NCBI GenBank assembly: GCA_021812705.1
Contig: JAKAMT010000005.1
Span: 1-44,887 of the forward strand
Reading direction: 5' to 3'
Source: Bacteroidota bacterium
GTDB taxonomy: Bacteria > Bacteroidota > Ignavibacteria > Ignavibacteriales > Melioribacteraceae
DNA: 44,887 nt
The notes beneath the pieces were generated by a model. The model was not told the DNA's origin. It searched no databases and saw only the letters and a program-made list of their open reading frames with translations. The position numbers and the translations under genes were made by a program. This document shows, one piece after another, positions 1 through 8,980 of this stretch (position 1 is its first letter; each line of letters begins with the position of its first letter).

Positions 1-1284
1 TCCCTTTTCTCCTGCCGGCAATTCTTTCCCATCGGAATCGCATATTTTAAGCTGCAGATCTGCTACCACTGCGCCCGATGAACCCAGCTTATGCTTAAGA
101 GGAACATTTGCAGAGATTACGGGTGCGGCTTCAGTTAAACCGTATCCTTGATACATCGGCATCCCGATGGCATAAAAAAAGTGCTGAAGATCGATATCCA
201 GAAGCGCGCCGCCTCCAATAAAAAATTCCAATCTGCCTCCAAAACTATCCCTTATTTTGCTGAAAAGAATTTTGTCGTATAAGAGGTATAGCGGCTTTTT
301 GACTTTTGCAATTCCTTTGCCTCTGTCGAATCCGTTTCCGTTATAATTATACGCGGTCTTTAAGGCATTATTAAAAAGAATATCTATCAGTTTTCCTTTT
401 TCTTTAATTCCTTTCTCAATATTTTTTCTGAAATTTTTTGCCAGGGCGGGAACGCTAAGAAGAAATGTGGGGCGCGTTTCTTTAATATTCTTAGGAACGT
501 TCTTAAGCGTCTCCATTGGTGTTTTGCCTTGCTGTACCGAAGCCATGCTGGCACCATTTTTCATCAATGTGTAGATTCCGGCAGTATGAGCAAAAGCATG
601 GTCCCACGGCAGCATTAATAATGAAGTGTAATATTCCGGAATTGGTAAAAGCTTAGATGACTGTTCCACATTTGCAGTATAATTTCTGTGAGTCAAAATA
701 ATTCCTTTGGGATCTGCCGTAGTTCCTGATGTATAACAAATATTTGCATAGTCATTTTCGCCAACTGAATTCCATCTGTCATCAAATTTCTGCGGATATT
801 TTTTAAGATAATCCTCCCCGGATTTCATAAGTTCATCCACAAACAATTCATCGTTTTCACGGTCATCCGCTGCGTCCAATAAAATAATTTTTTCCAGATC
901 GGGAAGATCATTTTTAATTTTTCTAATCTTTGAAGATTGATTCAGAGAAACGACAGCCATTCTGCACCCCGAATGCGCTAACCGGAATTTAAGATCGCTC
1001 AGTTCGTCAACTTTTGTAGAAACGGGAACATTGATAGCTCCGGCAAATAGAATTCCAAGTTCGCTGATCACCCAGTGATTTCTTCCTTCGGATATGAGTG
1101 CTATTCTATCCCCTTTGCTAATGCCGTATTCAATCAATCCGGCAGCGAATTGATGAATTAGAGCCCGGATCTGAGAATAAGTCGCCCCTTCGTAACCGTT
1201 ACCCCGGTTTTCCCACATTAATATGTTATTGGAATAACGGGCGGCACTTTCTTCAAATAAATTGGGGAGCGTTCTTTGTTTCAT
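1..1284 (-). CDS. Long-chain acyl-CoA synthetase (AMP-binding enzyme), C-terminus cut by window edge
   Basis: Reverse-strand translation starts MKQRTLPNLFEESAARYSNN at 1284 and contains the AMP-binding motif YTSGTTADPKGIILTHRN and YQGYGLTEAAPVIS; open to window position 1. Confidence 0.9.
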   Translation of the reverse strand, partial: MKQRTLPNLFEESAARYSNNILMWENRGNGYEGATYSQIRALIHQFAAGLIEYGISKGDRIALISEGRNHWVISELGILFAGAINVPVSTKVDELSDLKFRLAHSGCRMAVVSLNQSSKIRKIKNDLPDLEKIILLDAADDRENDELFVDELMKSGEDYLKKYPQKFDDRWNSVGENDYANICYTSGTTADPKGIILTHRNYTANVEQSSKLLPIPEYYTSLLMLPWDHAFAHTAGIYTLMKNGASMASVQQGKTPMETLKNVPKNIKETRPTFLLSVPALAKNFRKNIEKGIKEKGKLIDILFNNALKTAYNYNGNGFDRGKGIAKVKKPLYLLYDKILFSKIRDSFGGRLEFFIGGGALLDIDLQHFFYAIGMPMYQGYGLTEAAPVISANVPLKHKLGSSGAVVADLQLKICDSDGKELPAGEKG

Positions 1285-1427
1285 AATAATCCCGCTGATT
1301 GAATTCAGTTATGAAAGACTTACAATCCTTAGGGCAATTTAAGAATAGGAGATGAGATAAAAAAAAGCGCTTTCAAATTTTATTTTGAGTCAAATTCAAA
1401 AGCGCATATGATCAGTCGACCAATTGA

Positions 1428-2078
1428 TTAAAAATAAAACCGGAAGCCGAGGCGCATCATCGCACCGCTCATATCATAACTTCTTTCAAATGTGTGACGA
1501 ATACCGGTGTTGGGATCTCTTACATCGTACTGCCAGTTTGGTTTTGAGTGATGATACGAAATTTCGGCAAAAGCGTCTGACCTTTTTCCGAGTTCATACA
1601 TAATTCCAAATCCGAGTCGCCACGAAAAATCGAATGCCCCCTGAAATTTATCATCGTTGGGATTTGTATAATCCCTGTAAAATATCAGGAGCACTTCAAC
1701 TCCCGCCGCGCCGGTTATGAATGCTCTTGTTCTGGAAGCTATAACCCAATTTCCGGTAACACTTCCCATCACAGGAATTGAATGGAGGTTTGTTTTGGCC
1801 CTCAGCTCGTTAAGCACGCTGTTTGGACCGTAAACATCGTTGATCTGAGAAACAAAGCTTTTATCGACATAATTTTTGTTAAACCAGTCGGCACTGTACC
1901 CGATTAAAAAATTATCATCCACATACCAGCCCCCTTCGTAACCGATAATAAAACCTGCCTCGGTAGCCCCCGGAGAAAAGAGCCCGAGTTTTACTGATGA
2001 AAATTTCGATTGTGGGGAGACGAGAATCGGCACCAAAAGAATTAAAAAGAATACTGTTTTTTTCATTTTATAATCCAA
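1428..2078 (-). CDS. Putative outer-membrane beta-barrel protein
   Basis: 216-aa ORF with N-terminal signal peptide, alternating aromatic/polar strands and terminal Phe (RLGFRFYF). Confidence 0.6.
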   Translation of the reverse strand: MDYKMKKTVFFLILLVPILVSPQSKFSSVKLGLFSPGATEAGFIIGYEGGWYVDDNFLIGYSADWFNKNYVDKSFVSQINDVYGPNSVLNELRAKTNLHSIPVMGSVTGNWVIASRTRAFITGAAGVEVLLIFYRDYTNPNDDKFQGAFDFSWRLGFGIMYELGKRSDAFAEISYHHSKPNWQYDVRDPNTGIRHTFERSYDMSGAMMRLGFRFYF

Positions 2079-2284
2079 ATTATGATTTAGTACTATATCA
2101 ACCTTAATGCCGCAACAAAAATGTTTTTCAGCTTCTATTTCGATGTCTTAAAATAGATTTTGTTTCTAAAAATGTACAGAAACTTTTTATTGTATTCAGT
2201 TTGAATGAATGGGAAGTTAAAAAGTGAGGCGGTTTGGGGGATAAATTGCTGTGCCAAATATTACTATCTGACACAGCTAAGAAT

Positions 2285-2656
2285 TTATGCGATAACAGGG
2301 TCAGGCACGTTCAGTTCCTGCTCTATAATTTTTTTAAGATCGGCTTTAGGATATGCGCCGGTTGCCATCTTAGGCTGACCTTCTGCAGGGATGAAAAGAA
2401 GAGAAGGTATTGAGCGTATTCCGAATGCACCTGATAATTCCTGCTCTTCGTCAGTATTAATTTTGAAAAAATTGACTTTTCCTTTATACTCTTCAGACAA
2501 TTCTTCAATAACCGGACCTACCATACGGCAGGGAGCGCACCATGGTGCCCAAAAATCAATAACAGCCGGTATCGAGCCTTGATACTTCCATTCGCTGTTT
2601 TTTTCAAAATCGAAAATCTTCTCCAAAAAGGTCTGTTTCGTTAAATTCTCTGTCAT
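2285..2656 (-). CDS. trxA: Thioredoxin
   Basis: FWAPWCAPCRMVGP active site, conserved cis-Pro region IRSIPSLLF. Confidence 0.95.
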   Translation of the reverse strand: MTENLTKQTFLEKIFDFEKNSEWKYQGSIPAVIDFWAPWCAPCRMVGPVIEELSEEYKGKVNFFKINTDEEQELSGAFGIRSIPSLLFIPAEGQPKMATGAYPKADLKKIIEQELNVPDPVIA

Positions 2657-2814
2657 TTTTATTTCTCTCTTGATTGAATTTTTTATTCACATGTCAATGA
2701 GATGCAGACCTTTATTAAAGGATTCAGCCGAATCCTGGAAAGATCCTGCTGGAGATAAAAGTGGAGATATTTGGGAAAAAAATAGTAATTCTAAAGCAAA
2801 ACCAGACTATCGTT

Positions 2815-3612
2815 CTACTTTTTTTGTTTGAAATTATTACTAACCCAGAGCATTTTTCTGGTAATTGAGAGATTAGGGCGGATCGATTCCAGTTCACTCA
2901 AGACAAAATAGATATGATCGAAAGAGTCTTCCACAGCTGTGAGGAGTTTTTTGGCATAATCGTGCTCCCCTGTGATCGCGCTAAGCGTAGTGCGGTTCTC
3001 TGACAATTCACTATACTTATCAAGCTGGGAATAACTGCTGCCGTAGCCGAGGTTTTCATAAGCATAAATAATAATGTCGCCGTAATATTTCATATCCACC
3101 GGCGATGATTCAACCAGCTTGGGATTTGCAATCATAAATTCTAAGTGAATATTCCTGTCGTCTTTAGATATTACAGAAGAGATTACACTGAACGGATTTA
3201 CCGGTTTATCATTTAATCCAATGCCGTAAGAGCTGATTCTCAGCTTGTAATATTTATTCCATATTCCTAAAAAGCGTTCAAGCTCTGTTGTGCTGTTGGA
3301 GAAAGGTCCGTTAGTTCTCAGAAGGGGCACATCTTTTATTGCCGCGCCAATTTTCACAGTGTAGCTTGAGTAATCCACATCTCTTGAGGCACCGATACCT
3401 TTATCATTATCTTTGCCGTAACCGCAGATAAGAAGCGAATCCACATTTCTGATTCTGCACTCGTGATAGATGTTATCATCGGCTTCCGTATCGACCGGAT
3501 TGTTCCCCAATTTTTGTTTTAAAATATGTGCAGCATCAATTTTATGAAGTTTTACCCCCTGCATTATCATGTTAATTGTAGCGGCGCGCAGTCCTTCGAA
3601 TATTTTAGACAT
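2815..3612 (-). CDS. Hypothetical protein
   Basis: 265-aa ORF with ordinary composition; family not recognised. Confidence 0.55.
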   Translation of the reverse strand: MSKIFEGLRAATINMIMQGVKLHKIDAAHILKQKLGNNPVDTEADDNIYHECRIRNVDSLLICGYGKDNDKGIGASRDVDYSSYTVKIGAAIKDVPLLRTNGPFSNSTTELERFLGIWNKYYKLRISSYGIGLNDKPVNPFSVISSVISKDDRNIHLEFMIANPKLVESSPVDMKYYGDIIIYAYENLGYGSSYSQLDKYSELSENRTTLSAITGEHDYAKKLLTAVEDSFDHIYFVLSELESIRPNLSITRKMLWVSNNFKQKK

Positions 3613-3789
3613 CTAATATTTAAACCGAATGTGGAATATTTATTAATTTATTTTCTTGCCAAATTTTGCAGGTGGAAAAATAACTAATTCGTATTGATCA
3701 TCAAACCGCAAATTTGATTTTGTGATATAGAATACTAACCGCGTCTTAGAATTAATTATGCCGAATAAGTTGAATTATTTGAGAGTGCT

Positions 3790-4161
3790 TCAGCTCCGTT
3801 TGCTTATCAAAGAAGCAACTGCCTCTCTCAAAATATGGTTTGAGACCGGTTTTGAGAGGAACAGATCCGCACCTTTCTCGTTTGCCGCCTGTTTCATTTT
3901 AATCTGGGCGTGAGCGGTCATGCAAATTACGGGAATGTTTTTATATTGATCTGAGTTTTTAATTTTACTAATAAATTCCAACCCGTTTATGCTTCCTTTT
4001 ATAGAAACATCTACAATCATAATGTCATATTCAGCGCTGCTGTGTTTTTCATAAAATTCATCCGCTGATTCGCAGATATCAATTTCGAAATCATTTTTAA
4101 ATATTCTTCTCATTACATCCTGAGATAAATCGTCGTCTTCCAGAAGGAGCATTTTCAGCAT
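3790..4161 (-). CDS. Response regulator receiver-domain protein (stand-alone REC)
   Basis: MLLLEDDDLSQ...DIMIVDVSIKG...PVICMTAHA...FLSKPV pattern. Confidence 0.9.
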   Translation of the reverse strand: MLKMLLLEDDDLSQDVMRRIFKNDFEIDICESADEFYEKHSSAEYDIMIVDVSIKGSINGLEFISKIKNSDQYKNIPVICMTAHAQIKMKQAANEKGADLFLSKPVSNHILREAVASLISKRS

Positions 4162-4175
4162 TCATTCACCATAAT

Positions 4176-6473
4176 TCATTTATTTTTAAAAGTTACAGTA
4201 AAAAGGGATCCGGAATTTTTGATGCTTTCGACCTCAATTTCGGCTCCGTTCAATTCACAATATTTTTTCACCAATGCAAGACCCAATCCGTTGCCGTCAT
4301 AGGATCGTGTAAATCCCCGCTCCTCCTGCATAAACGGTTCAAAGATTTTTTTAAGGAATTCCGGACTCATTCCAATTCCCGTATCTTTAATTTTCACAAA
4401 TAATTCGGACTCGATATTTTTATCAATAAGAATATCCACACTGCCGGCCTTAGTATATTTTATTGCATTGTCTATCAGATTGGCAAATATTTGGATTAAA
4501 CTATGTTCATCGGCAAAAACAACCGGTTCATTAATAGAACACCGATAATTGAGTTCAATTTTTTTCTTTTTTGCGCTGAAAAGATGTTCCGAAAGAAGTT
4601 TTTTCATAACAGACTTATCCAGATCTACTTCAGCAATCAACCGTTCATACCCGCCCACCTGTACTTCAGAAAAATTAAGAATCAGGTCTATTGTTCTGAT
4701 AATTCTTTTCGATGCCAGATCGATAGCTTCGAAGCATTTTAATTCTTCAACGGGTGCGCCGGGACCGGCTGAATCATTCAGATATTCTACATTCCCGGCA
4801 ATTATATGAATTGGTGTTCTTATTTCATGCGAGACCTGTGCCAAAAATTCCGATTTTAAATTGTCGGATTCTTCTGCTTTCTCTTTCGCTTTAATCAATT
4901 CTCTTTCAGCATTTTTTCTTTCTGTTATATCTCTAGCCGCTGCGTAAATATATTTTCCGGCAGGAGTAGAACGCCACTCAATCCATTTGTATGAACCGTC
5001 TGCACATCTAAATCTGTTTGTAAAATCGATCACCATTTTCTGATCGGCAAGATCTGCAACGGCCAATTTGGTGGCTTCTATATCTTCCGGATGAATCAGA
5101 TCGAGAAAGTTTCTTCCTATTAGATCCGAGACAGTGTAGCCGAGTGTATTTCCCCATTCCGGATTAAGTCTGTGAAAAATGCCTTCGATATCGGCAATGC
5201 ATAAAAGATCCAGGCTTGTATTGAAGAATGTGTCCAATTCTTCTGTCTTGGCTCTCAGCGCATCTTCAGCCAATTCCCTTCTCTTTTCAAGTTCAAATGT
5301 TCCCATTGCAAATGAGATATCATTTGTAATCTGATCTAGGAGTTCTGTCTCATCATTGTCGAAAAAGTCGGGGGTATTTGCAAAAAGATTGAATGATCCG
5401 ATCACTTTACCGAATAATTTTATAGGCAGAATGATAGCTGAAGCAAATCCTCTTTTAAGCGCTTCAACTTTCCACGGAGCATTATCCGGGTAATTTTTAA
5501 TATTATTGATAATGCAATGCTTCCCCTCCTTAAAAACCTCTCGCAGATGTTTCATCCCATCAGGTATCTCATTCACGGTAAAATTAATATTGCCTGATAG
5601 GTATCCTTCCTCCTTACCTGCATATGTGAATGGTACGAACAGTTTACTTTTTTCATCGAACAGACGTATCCAGGCAAACGGAAACTGTCCGAACTCCACG
5701 GCAATCCTGCAAGCTTCTTCAAGAATTACGCTTCTTTCTCTAACTCTCACAATCGTTTGATTTATCTGGCTTATCACAGTATAGATGCGGTTGGCTTTAA
5801 GAATTTTATTCTCTGCTAATTTTCTTACATCAACTTCGTTTTGGAGGTCTTCCATCAATTTCAGAGTGGCTCGCTGAGCCAGAATGATTTCCTGATTGGA
5901 TTTTTTTAACTCCTGATTTGCTAACGTGAGTTCTTTAGTACGTTCACCTACTAACCATTCAAGTTCATCTTTTGAGCGTTGAAGCTTTTCATTCAATGAT
6001 TTCAAAGTTTGTTCGTGATGATTCAGTTCAATCACGAGTGCGGTTGTATTTGCAAGATTTTCAAGAAAACTTTGATACGGTTCAAATTCCTTTTCACTGC
6101 TTTTTTCAAGAATTATACATCCGTAATTTGAATTGATTGTCTGAATGCATATCCTGAAAAATTTCTTATTATGCCTGCCAGGATTGAATATTCCCGTATC
6201 ATTTCTGCTGTTGTAAAATTTATCGCACACACCGCAGAAATTTTCCTCAAAATTTCCTTCTTTATATTTTTCCTTTGAAAATTTCACATGGTCGTTAATG
6301 CGGACGGCCACAAAGGAGATTCCAGGAATAATTTCAAGGCCGCGGCATAAAAATTCAACCAAGCTGGCGGCATTGGGTATTGCATGGAGTGTAGTCTGCA
6401 GCAGAGAGATTTTACCCAAAACCGCAAGATTTAATGTAGAATTATTTTCTACTCCATTAATTCGGTCTTGCAT
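4176..6473 (-). CDS. Hybrid sensory histidine kinase with GAF and PAS domains
   Basis: PAS segment (SLDLLCIADIEGIFHRLNPEW), H-box SHEIRTPIHIIAG, HATPase motifs NLIDNAIKYT, DTGIGMS, GNGLGLALVKKY; no REC domain seen in the ORF. Confidence 0.93.
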   Translation of the reverse strand: MQDRINGVENNSTLNLAVLGKISLLQTTLHAIPNAASLVEFLCRGLEIIPGISFVAVRINDHVKFSKEKYKEGNFEENFCGVCDKFYNSRNDTGIFNPGRHNKKFFRICIQTINSNYGCIILEKSSEKEFEPYQSFLENLANTTALVIELNHHEQTLKSLNEKLQRSKDELEWLVGERTKELTLANQELKKSNQEIILAQRATLKLMEDLQNEVDVRKLAENKILKANRIYTVISQINQTIVRVRERSVILEEACRIAVEFGQFPFAWIRLFDEKSKLFVPFTYAGKEEGYLSGNINFTVNEIPDGMKHLREVFKEGKHCIINNIKNYPDNAPWKVEALKRGFASAIILPIKLFGKVIGSFNLFANTPDFFDNDETELLDQITNDISFAMGTFELEKRRELAEDALRAKTEELDTFFNTSLDLLCIADIEGIFHRLNPEWGNTLGYTVSDLIGRNFLDLIHPEDIEATKLAVADLADQKMVIDFTNRFRCADGSYKWIEWRSTPAGKYIYAAARDITERKNAERELIKAKEKAEESDNLKSEFLAQVSHEIRTPIHIIAGNVEYLNDSAGPGAPVEELKCFEAIDLASKRIIRTIDLILNFSEVQVGGYERLIAEVDLDKSVMKKLLSEHLFSAKKKKIELNYRCSINEPVVFADEHSLIQIFANLIDNAIKYTKAGSVDILIDKNIESELFVKIKDTGIGMSPEFLKKIFEPFMQEERGFTRSYDGNGLGLALVKKYCELNGAEIEVESIKNSGSLFTVTFKNK

Positions 6474-7086
6474 AATAGTGAGCCATAAAATCTTTCGGTG
6501 GAATAAAATACGGATTTTTCACTACCTGTCCCCGAATAAGCATAACAGGATGCACGGCTAGAATATCCATGATCAGAGATCCGTCAAATTTTCTGGCGTC
6601 GTATTCACATACGGCAGTGCAGGGCAATGTTTTTAAGAATTCCGTAACGCTCGTCTCATATTCCATAACGGAAGCGGTATCAACTTTATTTCTAAGAATC
6701 CAGGACATGTCGCCGCTTACGCCGATACCGCCGGTAAAGCCGTCTCCTTTTGCCTGATCGCAGAATGCCCGCACACCGGTGAATATATTCTCCGGTTTGA
6801 ACGAACCGTCCCTGAAGTAGCTGGAATCATTATCGGTTGTAATGAAGCTTTCATTCAGTATGGAAGTATCTATTCCTAATGCTTGAAGCTCTTTTTTCAT
6901 ATCATGCGGTGTTATTGAGTCGACAATACAGAGAAGTCTTTTTCTCGAACTGAAGCTGTTGAGATAATATTTTGTAATAGTTTTAACGCGTTCAGAGTGG
7001 TCATTAAAGATGTGGCATATATGAGATGCCTCTGAAAAAATATTTTCCGAATGGCTATGCATATCAGCACTATTAATATTCTCCAT
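6457..7086 (-). CDS. MEDS (DcmR-type sensory) domain protein, copy 1
   Basis: HICHIFND...LLCIVDS...SGDMSWILR...EYE...CEYDARKFDG pattern; overlaps the downstream kinase start by 17 bp. Confidence 0.75.
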   Translation of the reverse strand: MENINSADMHSHSENIFSEASHICHIFNDHSERVKTITKYYLNSFSSRKRLLCIVDSITPHDMKKELQALGIDTSILNESFITTDNDSSYFRDGSFKPENIFTGVRAFCDQAKGDGFTGGIGVSGDMSWILRNKVDTASVMEYETSVTEFLKTLPCTAVCEYDARKFDGSLIMDILAVHPVMLIRGQVVKNPYFIPPKDFMAHYYARPN

Positions 7087-7149
7087 AATACCCTCTTGTT
7101 TATTATGTTAATATATTTTTAGAGCATTTAACAAATATGAGAATGCAAC

Positions 7150-7776
7150 TCAATTTTGCCTTGCATAATACTGGGCTAAAAACTCCTGCGGCGGAATATA
7201 ATACGGATTTTTTACAACCTGTCCCCGGACAAGCATTACGGGGTGGACAGCGAGCACATCCATAATTAAAGCACCGTCAAATTTGCGGGCATCATATTCG
7301 CACACGGCCGGGCAGGGACAAATTTTTTGATAATCGAGAACCTGGGTTTCATATTCCATTATCGAACCGATGCTTACATTTTTGCGGAGGATCCAGGACA
7401 TGTCACCGCTCACGCGGGCGCCGGCAAAACCGTCGTTATGAGCCTGATCCCAAAAGGCATGTATCCCTTTCAAAACGGCATCGGGCTGAAAACTGCCGCC
7501 GGGGCAGTAAGCAGATTCATTATCCGCCGTAATAAATTTCGATCCCAGAGTTGTAGTATCCACTCCAAGATTTTCCAGCTCGCTCTTCACATCCTGCGGA
7601 GATATTGAATCTACGATGCACAATATCCTGTCGTTATTGGACAATCCGTGGAGATAGAATTTAGACATAGTCTTCATTCTCTCCTGATCATCATTAAAAA
7701 TATGACAGATATGAATTCCATCAGCAAAAATATTTTCGGAATGATCAGGAATATTTAAGTTATGATCAGATTCCAT
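7150..7776 (-). CDS. MEDS (DcmR-type sensory) domain protein, copy 2
   Basis: Collinear paralogue of 6457..7086 with long shared blocks (SGDMSWILR, VCEYDARKFDG, LAVHPVML.RGQVVKNPY.IPP). Confidence 0.75.
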   Translation of the reverse strand: MESDHNLNIPDHSENIFADGIHICHIFNDDQERMKTMSKFYLHGLSNNDRILCIVDSISPQDVKSELENLGVDTTTLGSKFITADNESAYCPGGSFQPDAVLKGIHAFWDQAHNDGFAGARVSGDMSWILRKNVSIGSIMEYETQVLDYQKICPCPAVCEYDARKFDGALIMDVLAVHPVMLVRGQVVKNPYYIPPQEFLAQYYARQN

Positions 7777-8356
7777 AGTAATTTCTCCTGTTCAATTTGA
7801 TTTGAATCCAAGTAATAATAATTATAATATAGTCATTACTCTCTCTTGTCACAAATTAATGCGTCACAACAAATGTTAAATTCCTTAAAAGATGTTTTCT
7901 CTTAATTACAACATGCGCTGTTATAATTACCGGATAAATTCACTCCATAATTAATTATCGGTATTTTTCAAAAAAGTTGAGAGAAATTTTAGCTGTCGGG
8001 TCGAAGTTATACTCATTAAGCGGAGCGGAGATTTTTGTTGCGGATTTGCACAAATAGTATGAACTTGAATTGTCAAATCAAAGATTTTGATGATTCACAC
8101 AGAAATGATCAGAAATGAACATATTAAATTGGGGCGTCGAAGCCGCAGTCTTATTTAAATATTTGCTCCCTCTTCTCAGAAAATACTAATACTCTTTCTA
8201 CATAGATAGAAGTAGAATTATTTTAAACTTTCAACTAAATCCCCTGAATTCTATCAGCCAGGAAAAAGATTTCTGTGGCTCACGCGCCGGAGGTGTAGGT
8301 AAAATGAGTGAAGATATTTTATGATGAAATAACATTTATAAAAAAAAGAGGTATTT

Positions 8357-8980
8357 ATGAATGAGAGAGAAAAGTTGTATGAAGTAAAGTTTGAATTAGC
8401 AGGACCTGCGGCAATGTTTACAAGACCGGATACAGGTGCTACTCCAGTTTCATATCCAGCACCAACTTATTCAGCAGCTAAGGGTATGTTCGAATCCATA
8501 GCAAGAATAAAGAGCGCATACATAAAACCAGTAAAGGTTGAGATATGTGCACCAATACATTATCACCAGTATACAACTAATTATCATGGACCATCAAAGA
8601 AAAGTGGAACTGATAACTTCCAATTGTTTGCTACAATACTTACAAATGTGTGCTATAGAATTTATGGAATTGTAGAAGAGATTGAACGAGCGCCTATCGA
8701 TATAACAACAAATCATCTCCATTATTTGAAAGACAAATTTGAACGAAGGCTTAGAAACGGTAGGTGGTATCACGTTCCTTGTTTGGGCTGGAAAGAGTTT
8801 ACACCTTCGTATGTTGGCGAATTTCGTGAAGAAACAAATGTAGAAGAAGCAATTGAAATAATTATTCCATCAATGCTTTTTTCAATTGTATATATACCCG
8901 GCAAATCAGATTATGATTACAATGCTACATATAAACAGAATGTATGGATTAAAAGAGGAGTGCTAAATTATGTTGAATGA
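8357..8980 (+). CDS. cas5c: CRISPR-associated protein Cas5, subtype I-C
   Basis: KFELAGPAAMFTRPDT...VSYPAPTYSAAKGMFESI, typical Cas5c/Cas5d N-terminus; first gene of the cas operon, RBS-like aaaaagagg upstream. Confidence 0.93.
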   Translation: MNEREKLYEVKFELAGPAAMFTRPDTGATPVSYPAPTYSAAKGMFESIARIKSAYIKPVKVEICAPIHYHQYTTNYHGPSKKSGTDNFQLFATILTNVCYRIYGIVEEIERAPIDITTNHLHYLKDKFERRLRNGRWYHVPCLGWKEFTPSYVGEFREETNVEEAIEIIIPSMLFSIVYIPGKSDYDYNATYKQNVWIKRGVLNYVE

